From assembly GCA_027451805.1 (NCBI GenBank), contig DAIDIF010000291.1:1-32901 (forward strand): 32,901 nucleotides of DNA. Reading direction: 5' to 3'. A model generated the notes under the pieces. That model was not told where the DNA came from. It made no database searches and saw nothing but the letters and a program-made list of their open reading frames with translations. Source of the stretch: Acidobacteriota bacterium. Lineage in GTDB: Bacteria; Acidobacteriota; Terriglobia; Terriglobales; SCQP01. Made by a program: the position numbers and the translations under genes. Shown here piece after piece: positions 7,775 through 16,050 of the stretch; within the stretch, counting starts at the first letter, position 1; each line of letters starts with the position of its first letter.

Positions 7775-7803
7775 TTGACAATCGAGGTAGGAATGCCTAC
7801 ATT
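7775..7803 (+). promoter_or_regulatory. vapBC promoter with overlapping inverted repeat
   Basis: TTGACA (7775-7780), a 17-bp spacer and TACATT (7798-7803) make a good sigma-70-type promoter. The predicted start point is the A of the antitoxin ATG, 7 bases past the -10, so the mRNA would be leaderless. An inverted repeat GTAGG-AATG-CCTAC (7787-7800) overlaps the spacer and -10. It is a likely operator for toxin-antitoxin autoregulation. Confidence 0.6.
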
Positions 7804-7809
7804 TTTAGT

Positions 7810-8082
7810 ATGGAAGGCGCACAGTCCATCCTCGGTGAAAAGGGGCAGGTGACCATCCCCAAGCGGCTGCGGGACAGCCTGGGCATTTCCGCCGGCTCCC
7901 GCCTCGAGTTCGAGGAACAGGACGGTGTCTTGATCGTGCGCAAGTCTCCCGGCGACGACCCGATCGGCCGGCTGCGCGGGCTCCTGCCGCGGCTCGATGT
8001 CGACGCCGAGCTGGCCGCCTCCCGCGGCCCGGCGTGGAATGCGGCGCTGGACGCGCCGGCGCCGCGGCCGCGCCGGCGGTGA
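7810..8082 (+). CDS. AbrB/MazE-fold antitoxin, VapB-like
   Basis: This 90-residue protein has an N-terminal SpoVT/AbrB swapped-hairpin DNA-binding domain (about residues 5-46: ILGEKGQVTIPKRLRDSLGI, then GSRLEFEEQDGVLIVRK). The C-terminal tail (about 47-90, with GRLRGLLPRLDVDAEL) would bind and block the toxin, as in other VapB antitoxins. The stop overlaps the toxin start in GTGA, the usual coupled arrangement. The long open frame entering from upstream is not real: it runs through the padR and permease genes on the other strand. ATG 7810 fits the AbrB domain start and sits 6 bases after a -10 box. Confidence 0.88.
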   Translation: MEGAQSILGEKGQVTIPKRLRDSLGISAGSRLEFEEQDGVLIVRKSPGDDPIGRLRGLLPRLDVDAELAASRGPAWNAALDAPAPRPRRR

Positions 8083-8480
8083 GAACGGCGGTCGACAGCT
8101 CGGTGCTGCTGGACGTGCTCAGCGCGGAACCGCGCTTCGCCTCGGCTTCCGAACGCGCCCTGCGCGAGGCCGGCCGGAAGGGCGCCCTGCTTGCCTGTCC
8201 CATCGTCTGGGCCGAAGTGCAGTCGCACTTCGCGCGCCCGGAGGAGATGCGCGCCGCCATGGGCGGCGCCGGCATCGTCTTCGATCCGTTCGACGAAGCC
8301 TGCGCCGCGCTCGCGGGCCGAATCTGGGCCGACTACCGCCGCGCCGGAGGCTCGCGCCAGCACCTGATCGCCGACTTCCTCGTCGGCGCCCACGCCCAGG
8401 TCCGCGGCGGCGGCCGGCTGCTGTCGCGCGACCGGGGCTTCTATCGCCGCTACTTCGCCCAGGTGGCCGTCACCGCCTAG
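8079..8480 (+). CDS. PIN-domain toxin, VapC-like ribonuclease
   Basis: VapC toxins are Mg-dependent endoribonucleases that cut tRNA or rRNA and stop growth. The 133-residue PIN domain shows the expected acidic set: D6 in AVDSSVLLDVL, E46 in WAEVQSHF, D99 in RQHLIADFLVGAHA and D118 in LLSRDRGFY. GTG 8079 overlaps the antitoxin stop (GTGA). An upstream ATG at 8034 would only add 15 Ala/Gly-rich residues inside the antitoxin gene. Its 3' end overlaps the convergent propeller-protein gene by 11 bases. The target RNA cannot be told from sequence. Confidence 0.88.
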   Translation: MRTAVDSSVLLDVLSAEPRFASASERALREAGRKGALLACPIVWAEVQSHFARPEEMRAAMGGAGIVFDPFDEACAALAGRIWADYRRAGGSRQHLIADFLVGAHAQVRGGGRLLSRDRGFYRRYFAQVAVTA

Positions 8481-11400
8481 CGCCGGCCGCGCCCACTGGC
8501 TGCGCCCCGGCGGCGGTGAGCGCCTGGTTGAAAGCCGCCAACTGGTTCTCGCGAATGCCGCGGAATTGGGCCAGCACCGCCTCCAGCTGCGCGTTGAGCT
8601 GGCGGAAGATGACGTAGGTCTGATCGGTGGGGCGGGCGTCGTAGCTGCCCTCGATCACGCCCATCAGGTGCCCGATGCGGTTGTTGAGCTTGATGGGGAA
8701 GTTGAGCGGGTCCTCGCTGGCGTGGCTCTTGGACTGGTAGATGGTGTCGGCGATGCCGGTCAACTGCGCCGCGAGGGCCTTGCCCTGCGCCTGCAGCGCG
8801 GCATCCTGCGCGTGCGCCACGCGCTGATTCACCTGGGCGCGCAGCTGGCGCGCCTCGATCAGCGCCTGGTTGGCCGCGCTCTCGGCCTTGACCACCTGCG
8901 CATCCAGGTCGAATTGCGCCTGCAAGTCCGCCTGCGTCGCCGGCGAGTGGGGGTTGCGCGTCACCATAAACGGCACTGATCCGGTCTCGCCGTCCGCCGT
9001 GACCCGCGCCGTGTACGCGCCCGGCACCGCGATCGGCCCCATGGTGATGTTGGCGCCCCACAGCACCATGCCCGGGAAGGTGGTGGCGCCGGGATAGCGC
9101 AGGTTCCAGGTGAACTGATTGATGCCCGCCTGGGCGGTGGGCTGCTGCTGCGCGAAGCGCGCGAAGAAGGGGTTGGCCGCCGGGCGCGGCTTCGCTCCCG
9201 GCTTGGGGCTGGTGAAGGTGTTCACCACCCGCCCCTGGGCGTCCCGGATCTCGATCTTCACCTGCTTCGCCGCCTGGGGCAGGGTGTAGTCGAGGATCAG
9301 GCCGCGATCACCGCGCTGCGCCGGCTGCGGCGCGAACACGTGCAGGCGGGCGCTAGCGGCAATCGCGGGCGTGAGCTGGCGCAGCACGTCCATGTTGCGC
9401 AGGCTCCAGAAGGACCGCCCCATGGTGGAGATCACCACGTCGTGCGGCGCCACCGCGATGTCGGACACCTGCACGTCGGGCAGGTTCAGCGCGAGCGATT
9501 GCCAGTGGTCGCCGTTGTCGAAGGAGACGTAGATGCCGTGCTCGCAGCCGGCGTAGAGCAGCCCCGGGCGGTAGGGGTCCTCGCGCACCGCCCGCACCGC
9601 GTCGCGGGGGCCGATGCCGCGGGTGATGGTGGTCCAGGTCTTGCCGTAATCCTCGGTGCGGAAGATGTAGGGGGTGCGATCGTCCTGCAGGTAGCGGTTC
9701 ACCGCCACGTAGGCTCCGCCGGGCTGCGACCAGGAGGCCTCGATCAGGCTGACCCGGCCGAAGTGGGGCATCTGCGGCGGCGTGACGTTGCTCCAGTGCG
9801 CGCCGCCGTCGCGGGTGAGGTAGACCAGGCCGTCGTCGGAGCCGGTCCAGATCGTGCCCGGCTGCTTGTGCGAGGGCGCGATGCTGAAGATGGTGGCGTA
9901 GATCTCCGGGCCGTTCATGTCGTGCGTGATCGGTCCGCCGGAGTCGCCCAGCGTTTTGGGATCGTGCAGGGTGAGGTCGGGGCTGATCCGCGTCCAGCTC
10001 TGCCCGTCGTTGGTGGTCTTCCACAAATGCTGCGACGAGGTGTAGAGCGTGTGCGGGTCGAAGTTGTTGAACACGATGGGGAAGGTCCACTGCCAGCGCT
10101 CGGGCAGCGAGGCGGCGGGCTCGCCGGAGAAGAAGCGCGGGTAAGGCTCGATGTCGCGGCTCTCGCCGGTGCGGCGGTCGAAACGGGTGAGCAGCGCGCC
10201 CTGGCTGCCGGCGTAAAAGATATTGGGGTTGGTGGGGCTGGGGGCGATGTAGCCGCTCTCGCCGCCGCCGACGTCGTAAAGCAAGGCCCACATGCCGTGG
10301 CCGAAGTTGCCGCGCCCGCCGCCAGGCGTGCTTTGCACGCAGGCGGTGCCGCTGTCCTGCTGGGCGCCGCAGACCTGGTAGGGATCATCCTTGGTCAGCG
10401 CCACGTGGTACAACTGCGCGGTGGGATAGGTCTCCGGCGTCCAGGTCTTGCCCCCGTCCACGCTCACCGTGGCGCCGCTGTCGTTGCTGACCACCATGCG
10501 CTGGTCATTGGTGGGGTCGATCCAGACCCAGTGGGTGTCGCCGCCGCGCACGCGCTTCCAGGTCTTGCCGGCGTCGGTGGAGCGGTAGAAGCCGACGTTG
10601 CCGCCGTAGACGGTGTTCTCCTTCTGCGGATCGGCGACCAGGTCGCTGAAATAAAAGGCGCGCTGGCGCAGGGTGTTCTGGCTGTTGACCAACGTCCAGG
10701 TCGCGCCGGCGTCGTCGGAGCGGAACACGCCGCCGTCGCGCGCCTCCACGATGGCGTACAAGCGGTTGGAGTCCACCGGGCTCACCGTGATGCCGATCTT
10801 GCCGATGATCCCCTGGGGCATGCCCGGGTTGCGCGTGATCTCGGTCCAGTGCGCCCCGCCATCGGTGGTCTTGAACAGGCCACTGCCCGGCCCGCCGCTC
10901 GACATCCCCCAGTCCGTCCGCCAGGCCTGCCACAGCGACGCGTACAGCACCTGGGAATTGTGCGGGTCCATCACCAGGTCCACCGCCCCGGTCTTGGCGT
11001 TGCGGTAGAGGATCTTGGTCCAGGTCGCGCCCCCGTCGGTGGTCTTGAACACGCCGCGCTCGGCGTTGGCGTCGGAGGGATGGCCGAGCGCGGCCACGTA
11101 GACGACGTCGGGATTGGCGGGATCGATGACGATGCGCGAGACGATCTGGGTGTCGGCCAGGCCCATGTGGCGCCAGGTCTTGCCGGCGTCGGTGGACTTG
11201 TACACCCCGTCGCCGGTCATGATGTTGCCGCGGAGATCCTTCTCGCCCATGCCGATCCAGACGACGTTGGGGTTGGAGGCCGCCACCGCCACCGCGCCCA
11301 CCGAGGAGCTGTGAATCTGGCCGTCGGTCACCGGGCGCCAGGTGATGCCGCCATCGCTGGTCTTCCACAGACCGCCGCCGGTGGCGCCGGTGTAATAGAC

Positions 11401-11562
11401 CAGCGGCTGCGCCGCCGAGCCGGTGCTGGCGATGGAGCGCCCGGCGCGGTCGGGGCCGATGTTGACCCACTTCAGGTTGTGCAGCATTCGCGCCGGAATC
11501 GTTCCCTGCCCCAGCGCCGCGCCGCCCAGTGCCAACGTGACCACCGCCAGAATCTTCCGCAT
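8470..11562 (-). CDS. Secreted Asp-box (BNR/VPS10-like) beta-propeller protein
   Basis: This 1030-residue exported protein begins with a signal peptide (MRKILAVVTLALGGAALG). At least eleven Asp-box motifs of the type S/T-x-D-x-G-x-x-W follow, for example KTSDGGITW, KSTDAGKTW, KTTDGGATW, KTTDGGAHW, RSTDAGKTW, SVDGGKTW and RTEDYGKTW. They mark sortilin/sialidase-like beta-propellers (about residues 25-720). The last 300 residues hold a beta-sandwich-like part (KQVKIEIRDAQGRVVNTF), a GINQFTWNLRYPGATTFPG segment and a helical tail rich in Ala/Gln (about 880-1010). Acidobacteria carry many such proteins, usually annotated as glycosyl hydrolase, but no sialidase active-site Arg triad is evident, so binding or scaffolding is as likely. 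It has its own promoter and a Shine-Dalgarno (AAAGGGGG). Confidence 0.85.
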   Translation of the reverse strand: MRKILAVVTLALGGAALGQGTIPARMLHNLKWVNIGPDRAGRSIASTGSAAQPLVYYTGATGGGLWKTSDGGITWRPVTDGQIHSSSVGAVAVAASNPNVVWIGMGEKDLRGNIMTGDGVYKSTDAGKTWRHMGLADTQIVSRIVIDPANPDVVYVAALGHPSDANAERGVFKTTDGGATWTKILYRNAKTGAVDLVMDPHNSQVLYASLWQAWRTDWGMSSGGPGSGLFKTTDGGAHWTEITRNPGMPQGIIGKIGITVSPVDSNRLYAIVEARDGGVFRSDDAGATWTLVNSQNTLRQRAFYFSDLVADPQKENTVYGGNVGFYRSTDAGKTWKRVRGGDTHWVWIDPTNDQRMVVSNDSGATVSVDGGKTWTPETYPTAQLYHVALTKDDPYQVCGAQQDSGTACVQSTPGGGRGNFGHGMWALLYDVGGGESGYIAPSPTNPNIFYAGSQGALLTRFDRRTGESRDIEPYPRFFSGEPAASLPERWQWTFPIVFNNFDPHTLYTSSQHLWKTTNDGQSWTRISPDLTLHDPKTLGDSGGPITHDMNGPEIYATIFSIAPSHKQPGTIWTGSDDGLVYLTRDGGAHWSNVTPPQMPHFGRVSLIEASWSQPGGAYVAVNRYLQDDRTPYIFRTEDYGKTWTTITRGIGPRDAVRAVREDPYRPGLLYAGCEHGIYVSFDNGDHWQSLALNLPDVQVSDIAVAPHDVVISTMGRSFWSLRNMDVLRQLTPAIAASARLHVFAPQPAQRGDRGLILDYTLPQAAKQVKIEIRDAQGRVVNTFTSPKPGAKPRPAANPFFARFAQQQPTAQAGINQFTWNLRYPGATTFPGMVLWGANITMGPIAVPGAYTARVTADGETGSVPFMVTRNPHSPATQADLQAQFDLDAQVVKAESAANQALIEARQLRAQVNQRVAHAQDAALQAQGKALAAQLTGIADTIYQSKSHASEDPLNFPIKLNNRIGHLMGVIEGSYDARPTDQTYVIFRQLNAQLEAVLAQFRGIRENQLAAFNQALTAAGAQPVGAAGARR

Positions 11563-11588
11563 GACCGGCCCCCTTTCGGACCTCCAAC

Positions 11589-11617
11589 CTTATAGCAGGA
11601 GCACGCGCGAGCGGCAA
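11589..11617 (-). promoter_or_regulatory. Promoter for the Asp-box propeller gene
   Basis: On the minus strand, TTGCCG (11617-11612), a 17-bp spacer and TATAAG (11594-11589) lie 26 bases before ATG 11562. The match is 4/6 and 5/6 to the sigma-70 consensus. Confidence 0.55.
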
Positions 11618-11691
11618 GCAAAACCGCCAAGCGCCTTGCCCTCGCCCCGGCCGGGGTGACGCCTATCACGCGGGGGGCGGCCGGGATCGCA

Positions 11692-11697
11692 TACACT
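11692..11697 (+). promoter_or_regulatory. -10-like box (TACACT) before the ABC efflux operon
   Basis: TACACT ends 9 bases before GTG 11707, giving a predicted leader of about three bases. No clear -35 is seen. It supports GTG 11707 over the in-frame GTG at 11656. Confidence 0.35.
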
Positions 11698-11706
11698 GGG
11701 CGTAGC

Positions 11707-12483
11707 GTGGCCGGGACGGGCTCCAGCGACACCATCCCCCGTGACCGGAGCGCCGCCGCCGGCGCGCCGCCCGCCGATCCCTCGGCGGTGTTTCGCCTGC
11801 GCGACGTGTGGAAGGTCTACCGCATGGGCGAGGTGGAGGTGTTCGCGCTGCGGGGGGTCTCGCTGGAGTTGCAGCCGGGCGAGTTCGTGGTGCTGCTGGG
11901 GCCGTCGGGCAGCGGCAAGTCCACCCTGCTCAACATCCTCGGCGGGCTCGACCAGCCCACCCGCGGCGAGGTGCGCTACCGCGACCACGTGCTCGCCGCC
12001 GCTGACGAGCGCGAGCTGACGCGGTTCCGGCGCGAGCATGTCGGCTTCGTCTTTCAGTTCTTCAATCTCATCCCCAGCCTGACCGCGCTGGAGAACGTCG
12101 AGCTGGCCACCGAAATCAGCGAGCACCCGCTTCCGCCGCGCGAGGCGCTGGAACTGGTGGGGCTGCACGAGCGGCTGGACCACTTCCCGGCGCAGATGTC
12201 GGGCGGCGAGCAACAGCGGGTGGCGATCGCGCGCGCGGTGGCCAAACGACCCGAGGTGCTGCTCTGCGACGAGCCCACCGGGTCGCTCGACTTCGCCACC
12301 GGCAAGCTGGTGCTGGAGGCGCTGGAGGGCATCAACCGCGAATTGCGCACGCTCACCGTGGTCATCACCCACAACGCCGCGATCGCCGCGATGGGCGACC
12401 GGGTGCTGCGCATGGGCAGCGGCGCCATCGTGGGCGAGCAGCGCAACCCGGTCAAGCTGGCGCCGGCCGCGCTGTCATGGTGA
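11707..12483 (+). CDS. ABC transporter ATP-binding protein, MacB/LolD/DevA type
   Basis: This cytoplasmic ATPase of about 258 residues drives the permease encoded next to it. Walker A is GPSGSGKST (about residues 65-73). The Q-loop is [18 protein letters not shown], the signature is [14 protein letters not shown], Walker B is [12 protein letters not shown] and the H-loop is VITHN. The [14 protein letters not shown] stretch after the Q-loop marks the LolD/MacB subfamily. The first 25-30 residues ([21 protein letters not shown]) are a low-complexity extension, so the true start could lie anywhere from GTG 11656 inward. I prefer GTG 11707 because a TACACT box lies just upstream. The permease start follows its stop by 4 bases, so the genes form an operon. 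Confidence 0.92.
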   Translation: MAGTGSSDTIPRDRSAAAGAPPADPSAVFRLRDVWKVYRMGEVEVFALRGVSLELQPGEFVVLLGPSGSGKSTLLNILGGLDQPTRGEVRYRDHVLAAADERELTRFRREHVGFVFQFFNLIPSLTALENVELATEISEHPLPPREALELVGLHERLDHFPAQMSGGEQQRVAIARAVAKRPEVLLCDEPTGSLDFATGKLVLEALEGINRELRTLTVVITHNAAIAAMGDRVLRMGSGAIVGEQRNPVKLAPAALSW

Positions 12484-12487
12484 GGCG

Positions 12488-14851
12488 ATGGCGGTGCTGG
12501 ATCGCAAACTCGGGCGCGACGCGCGGGCGCTGCTGGGGCAGTTGATCGCGGTGGCGCTGGTGGTGGCCTGCGGCATCGCCACCTGGGTGACGATGCGCGG
12601 CGCCTACGCCTCGCTGCTGCTGACCCGCAACGCCTACTACCGCGAGTATCGCTTCGCCGACATCTTTTGCCCGCTGAAGCGCGCCCCCGACGCCCTGGCC
12701 GCGCGCATCGCGCACTGGCCCGGCGTGACCGCGGTGGAAGCGCGCGTGGTCGAGGACGTCAACCTGAGCGTGCCGGGGCTGGCCGAGCCCGCCACCGCGC
12801 GGCTGATCTCGCTTCCGGCCCAGGGCGCGCCGCGGCTCAACGCCCTCTATCTGCGCGCCGGCCGGCTGCCGGAACCCGGCCGCGCCGATGAGGTCGCCGC
12901 CAGCGAGGCCTTTGCCGCCGCCAACCAGCTTCGCCCCGGCGCCTCCCTTGCCGCCGTGCTGCACGGCAAGTGGCAGAGCTTGCGCGTCACCGGCATCGTG
13001 CTGTCGCCCGAGTACGTCTACGAGATCCGCGGCGGCGACATCTTTCCCGACAACCGCCGCTTCGCCGTGCTCTGGATGCGCCGGCCGGCGCTGGCCGCCG
13101 CCTTCCGCATGGAAGGCGCCTTCAACGATCTCAGCCTGGCGCTGGCCCCCGGGGTCGCGCCGCAGCCGGTGATCGCCCGCCTCGACCGCCAACTGGAGCC
13201 CTGGGGCGGCCTCGGCGCCTATGCCCGCGCCGACCAGATCTCGAACCGTTTCCTCAGCGACGAAATCGCCCAGGACCGGGTCACCGGCACCTGGGTGCCG
13301 CTGATCTTTCTGGCGGTGGCGGCGCTGCTGGTGGACATGGTGCTGACGCGCCTGGTGCTGATGCAGCGCGGCCAGATCGCCATCCTGAAAGCCTTCGGCT
13401 ACGGCAATGGGGCGGTCGCGGCGCATTACGTCAAACTGGCGCTGCTGCCGGCGCTGGGGGGCACGGCGCTGGGCATCGGCGTGGGGGCCTGGTTCGCCCA
13501 CGGCCTCACCCGCATCTACGCGGGCTTTTTCCGCCTGCCGCTGCTGCGCTTCCGGCTGGAGCCGGCCGCGCTGCTGCTGGCGGCGGGCATCGGCCTGGCC
13601 GCGGGGGCGGTGGGCGCGCTGCTGGCGGTGCGCGGGGCGGTGGCGCTGGCGCCGGCCGAGGCGATGCGGCCGGAAGCGCCGGCCGGCTTCCGCCCCGGCC
13701 TGCTGGAGCGCCTCGGGCTGGCGGGCTGGCTGCCGCTCAACGCGCGCATGGTGGCGCGCAACCTGCAACGGCGGCCCGGCAAGTCCGCGCTCAACCTGCT
13801 GGCGGTGGCCAGCGCGGCCGCCCTGCTGGTGGTGTGCGGCTACTTCCTGGACGCGGTGAACTACTTCATCGCGCTCCAGTTCCAGCAGGTGCAGCGCGAG
13901 GATGTCACGGTCAGCTTCGAGCGGCCGCTTTCGGCCGCCGCCGTGCACGACCTCTTCCACCTCCCCGGCGTGGGGCGGGTCGAGCCCTTCCGCGCCGTCC
14001 CGGTGCGGCTGCGCTTCGCCCACCGCGACTACCGCACCGTGCTGCTGGGGCAGGCGGCGGGGGGCGAAATGCGGCGCGTCTTCGACGCCAACCGCCGTGT
14101 TCTGCCGCTGCCGGGCTCCGGGCTGCTGCTCGGCGACGCGCTGGCCGAGCGCCTGGGGGTGCACACCGGCGATGTGGTCAGCGTCGAGGTGCTCGAAGGG
14201 CGCCGCCCGGTGTGGCGCGAACGTGTCGCCCGCACCGTCTACGAGATGCTGGGGATGCGCGCCACCATGGACTCGGCCGCGCTGGGCCGCCGCCTGGGCG
14301 AGCCCGGCGTCGCCTCCGGCGCCTATCTCAAGGTGGATGCGCGCGCCGCCCCGGCCCTTTACGCCCAGCTCAAACGCAACCCGGTCATCAACGCCGTCAC
14401 CGTCCCGGCGGTCGAGCTGGCCGGCTTCCGCGAGACCATGGCGCAAAGCTTGTGGATCTCCACCTTTGTCCTGGGCCTGTTCGCCGCCATCATCGCCGTC
14501 GGCGTCATCTACAACGGCGGGCGGATCGCGCTGTCGGAACGCGGGCGCGAGCTCGCCAGCCTGCGCGTGCTGGGTTTCACCCGCGCCGAGGTCACCCGCC
14601 TGCTGCTGGGCGAGCAGGCGCTGCTCACCGCCGCCGCCGTCCCGCTGGGCTGGCTGGCGGGGTTCGGCTGGTGCGCGCTGCTGGTGCTGACGCTGCGCAA
14701 CGACACCTTCCGGCTGCCGCTGGTGGTGAGCCGCGCCACCCTCGCCTTCGCCGCCGCCGTGGTGGCCGCCGCCGCCGCCGCCTCGGCGCTGTTCCTGCGT
14801 TCCCGCATCCGCCATCTCGATCTGATCGAGGTGCTCAAGAGCCGCGAATAG
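12488..14851 (+). CDS. ABC transporter permease with two FtsX domains, DevC/MacB-like
   Basis: This 787-residue inner-membrane protein has one N-terminal TM helix (about 18-36, QLIAVALVVACGIATWVTM) followed by a periplasmic domain (about 40-265). The first FtsX bundle (about 270-385) has VPLIFLAVAALLVDMVLTRLVLMQRGQIAILKAFGYGNGAV. A second periplasmic part (about 455-650) precedes the second FtsX bundle (about 655-780), which has LSERGRELASLRVLGFTRAEVTRLLLGEQALL. The DevC-like phrase QIAILKAFGYGN and the adjoining membrane fusion gene suggest a tripartite exporter that needs an outer-membrane factor encoded elsewhere. The gene sits 4 bases after the ATPase gene and 10 bases before the fusion-protein gene. 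Confidence 0.9.
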   Translation: MAVLDRKLGRDARALLGQLIAVALVVACGIATWVTMRGAYASLLLTRNAYYREYRFADIFCPLKRAPDALAARIAHWPGVTAVEARVVEDVNLSVPGLAEPATARLISLPAQGAPRLNALYLRAGRLPEPGRADEVAASEAFAAANQLRPGASLAAVLHGKWQSLRVTGIVLSPEYVYEIRGGDIFPDNRRFAVLWMRRPALAAAFRMEGAFNDLSLALAPGVAPQPVIARLDRQLEPWGGLGAYARADQISNRFLSDEIAQDRVTGTWVPLIFLAVAALLVDMVLTRLVLMQRGQIAILKAFGYGNGAVAAHYVKLALLPALGGTALGIGVGAWFAHGLTRIYAGFFRLPLLRFRLEPAALLLAAGIGLAAGAVGALLAVRGAVALAPAEAMRPEAPAGFRPGLLERLGLAGWLPLNARMVARNLQRRPGKSALNLLAVASAAALLVVCGYFLDAVNYFIALQFQQVQREDVTVSFERPLSAAAVHDLFHLPGVGRVEPFRAVPVRLRFAHRDYRTVLLGQAAGGEMRRVFDANRRVLPLPGSGLLLGDALAERLGVHTGDVVSVEVLEGRRPVWRERVARTVYEMLGMRATMDSAALGRRLGEPGVASGAYLKVDARAAPALYAQLKRNPVINAVTVPAVELAGFRETMAQSLWISTFVLGLFAAIIAVGVIYNGGRIALSERGRELASLRVLGFTRAEVTRLLLGEQALLTAAAVPLGWLAGFGWCALLVLTLRNDTFRLPLVVSRATLAFAAAVVAAAAAASALFLRSRIRHLDLIEVLKSRE

Positions 14852-14861
14852 AGAGCCGCCC

Positions 14862-16043
14862 ATGAACCACATCACGCGCCGGCGCTGGCTTTGGATCGCG
14901 ATCGCGGCGGGGTGCGCGGCGGCGGCGGTGCTGGCGTTTCGGCCCCGCCCGCTGGCGGTGGAAACCGCCGCCGCGGCGCGCGGGCCGATGCAGGTCACGC
15001 TCGACGACCAGGGGGAAACCCGCGTCCTCGACCGCTTCCTGATCGCCGCGCCGGTGGCCGGACGGCTGCAGCGCATCGTGCTGCGGGCGGGGGGCCGGGT
15101 GCGCCAAGGCGACGTGGTGGCGCGCATCCAACCCGCACCGCTCGATCCGCGCGAGCGTGAGCGCCTGCAGGCGCGCGTGCAGGCCGCCGGTGCCGCGCGC
15201 CAGGCCGCGGCGGCGGAAGTCGCGCGCGCCCGCGCTTCCCTCACCCAGGCCGAGCGCGACCGCGACCGCGACCGCCGCCTGGGGGAAAAGAACGTGATCG
15301 CGCCGCAAGAGCTGGAACAGGCCGAGCTCGCCGCCGCGGTCGCCCAGCGCGGGCTGGAGGCGGCGCAGTACCGCGAGCAAGTGGCGCAATACGAACTGAG
15401 CGAGGCGCGGGCGGGGCTGCTCTCGGCCGAAGGCGAAGCCGGCGGCCGCGGCCGCGTGCTGCAACTGCGCGCGCCGGTCGCCGGGCGCGTCTTCCGCGTC
15501 AACGAGGAGAATGAGCGCGTGGTGGCGGCGGGCGCGCCGCTGATCGAGCTGGGCGACCCGGGGGCCATGGAGGTGGTCACCGACGTGCTGTCCGCCGACG
15601 CCGTCCAGATCCGCCCCGGCGATCCCGCCCTCATCGAGGACTGGGGCGGGCCGGCGCCGCTCGCCGCCACCGTTCGCACCGTCGAGCCCTCCGCGTTTAC
15701 CAAGGTCTCCGCGCTCGGGGTGGAGGAGCAGCGCGTCAACGTCGTGCTCACGCTGCCGCATCCGCCCCCGGCGCTCGGCGACCGCTTCCGGGTCGAGACC
15801 CGGATTGTCGTCTGGCAGGCGGCCGATGTGCTGCGCATTCCCGCCAGCGCGCTCTTCCGCCGCGGCGACGCCTGGAACGTGTTCGTCGTCGCCAACGGCC
15901 GCGCCCGCCTGCGGCCGCTGACGATCGGCCATCGCAGCCCGGACTGGGCGGAGGTCCTCTCCGGCCTCGCCGCCGGCACGCCGGTCATCACCTACCCCTC
16001 GAGCGACATCACCGACGGCGTCCGCGTTACCCCGGCGCGCTGA
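14862..16043 (+). CDS. HlyD-family membrane fusion protein (periplasmic adaptor)
   Basis: This 393-residue periplasmic adaptor has an N-terminal TM anchor (about 8-26, RWLWIAIAAGCAAAAVLAF). The first half of the lipoyl domain contains IAAPVAGRLQRIVLRAGGRVRQGDVVARI (about 52-80). A long alpha-helical hairpin (about 90-190) is rich in Ala, Arg, Glu and Gln, with EKNVIAPQELEQAELA at its turn. The second lipoyl half contains LRAPVAGRVFRVNEENERVV, followed by beta-barrel and membrane-proximal domains (about 225-390). It would join the FtsX-type permease to a TolC-like channel. It is last in the ATPase-permease-adaptor operon, and its stop is 8 bases from the convergent S9 peptidase stop. The exported substrate is unknown. 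Confidence 0.92.
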   Translation: MNHITRRRWLWIAIAAGCAAAAVLAFRPRPLAVETAAAARGPMQVTLDDQGETRVLDRFLIAAPVAGRLQRIVLRAGGRVRQGDVVARIQPAPLDPRERERLQARVQAAGAARQAAAAEVARARASLTQAERDRDRDRRLGEKNVIAPQELEQAELAAAVAQRGLEAAQYREQVAQYELSEARAGLLSAEGEAGGRGRVLQLRAPVAGRVFRVNEENERVVAAGAPLIELGDPGAMEVVTDVLSADAVQIRPGDPALIEDWGGPAPLAATVRTVEPSAFTKVSALGVEEQRVNVVLTLPHPPPALGDRFRVETRIVVWQAADVLRIPASALFRRGDAWNVFVVANGRARLRPLTIGHRSPDWAEVLSGLAAGTPVITYPSSDITDGVRVTPAR

Positions 16044-16050
16044 CCGCGCG

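Noticed and set aside
5044-7809. Plus-strand open frame of about 920 codons running into the antitoxin gene
   Set aside because: It is antisense to the permease and padR and has no recognisable domain until the AbrB fold. Only the part from ATG 7810 is real.
9340-11595. Plus-strand open frame opposite the Asp-box propeller gene
   Set aside because: High-GC shadow. The opposite strand carries a signal peptide and eleven Asp boxes.
12452-15991. Minus-strand open frame of 1179 codons opposite the FtsX permease and membrane fusion genes
   Set aside because: Shadow frame without domains. The plus-strand frames have clear permease and adaptor features and operon spacing.
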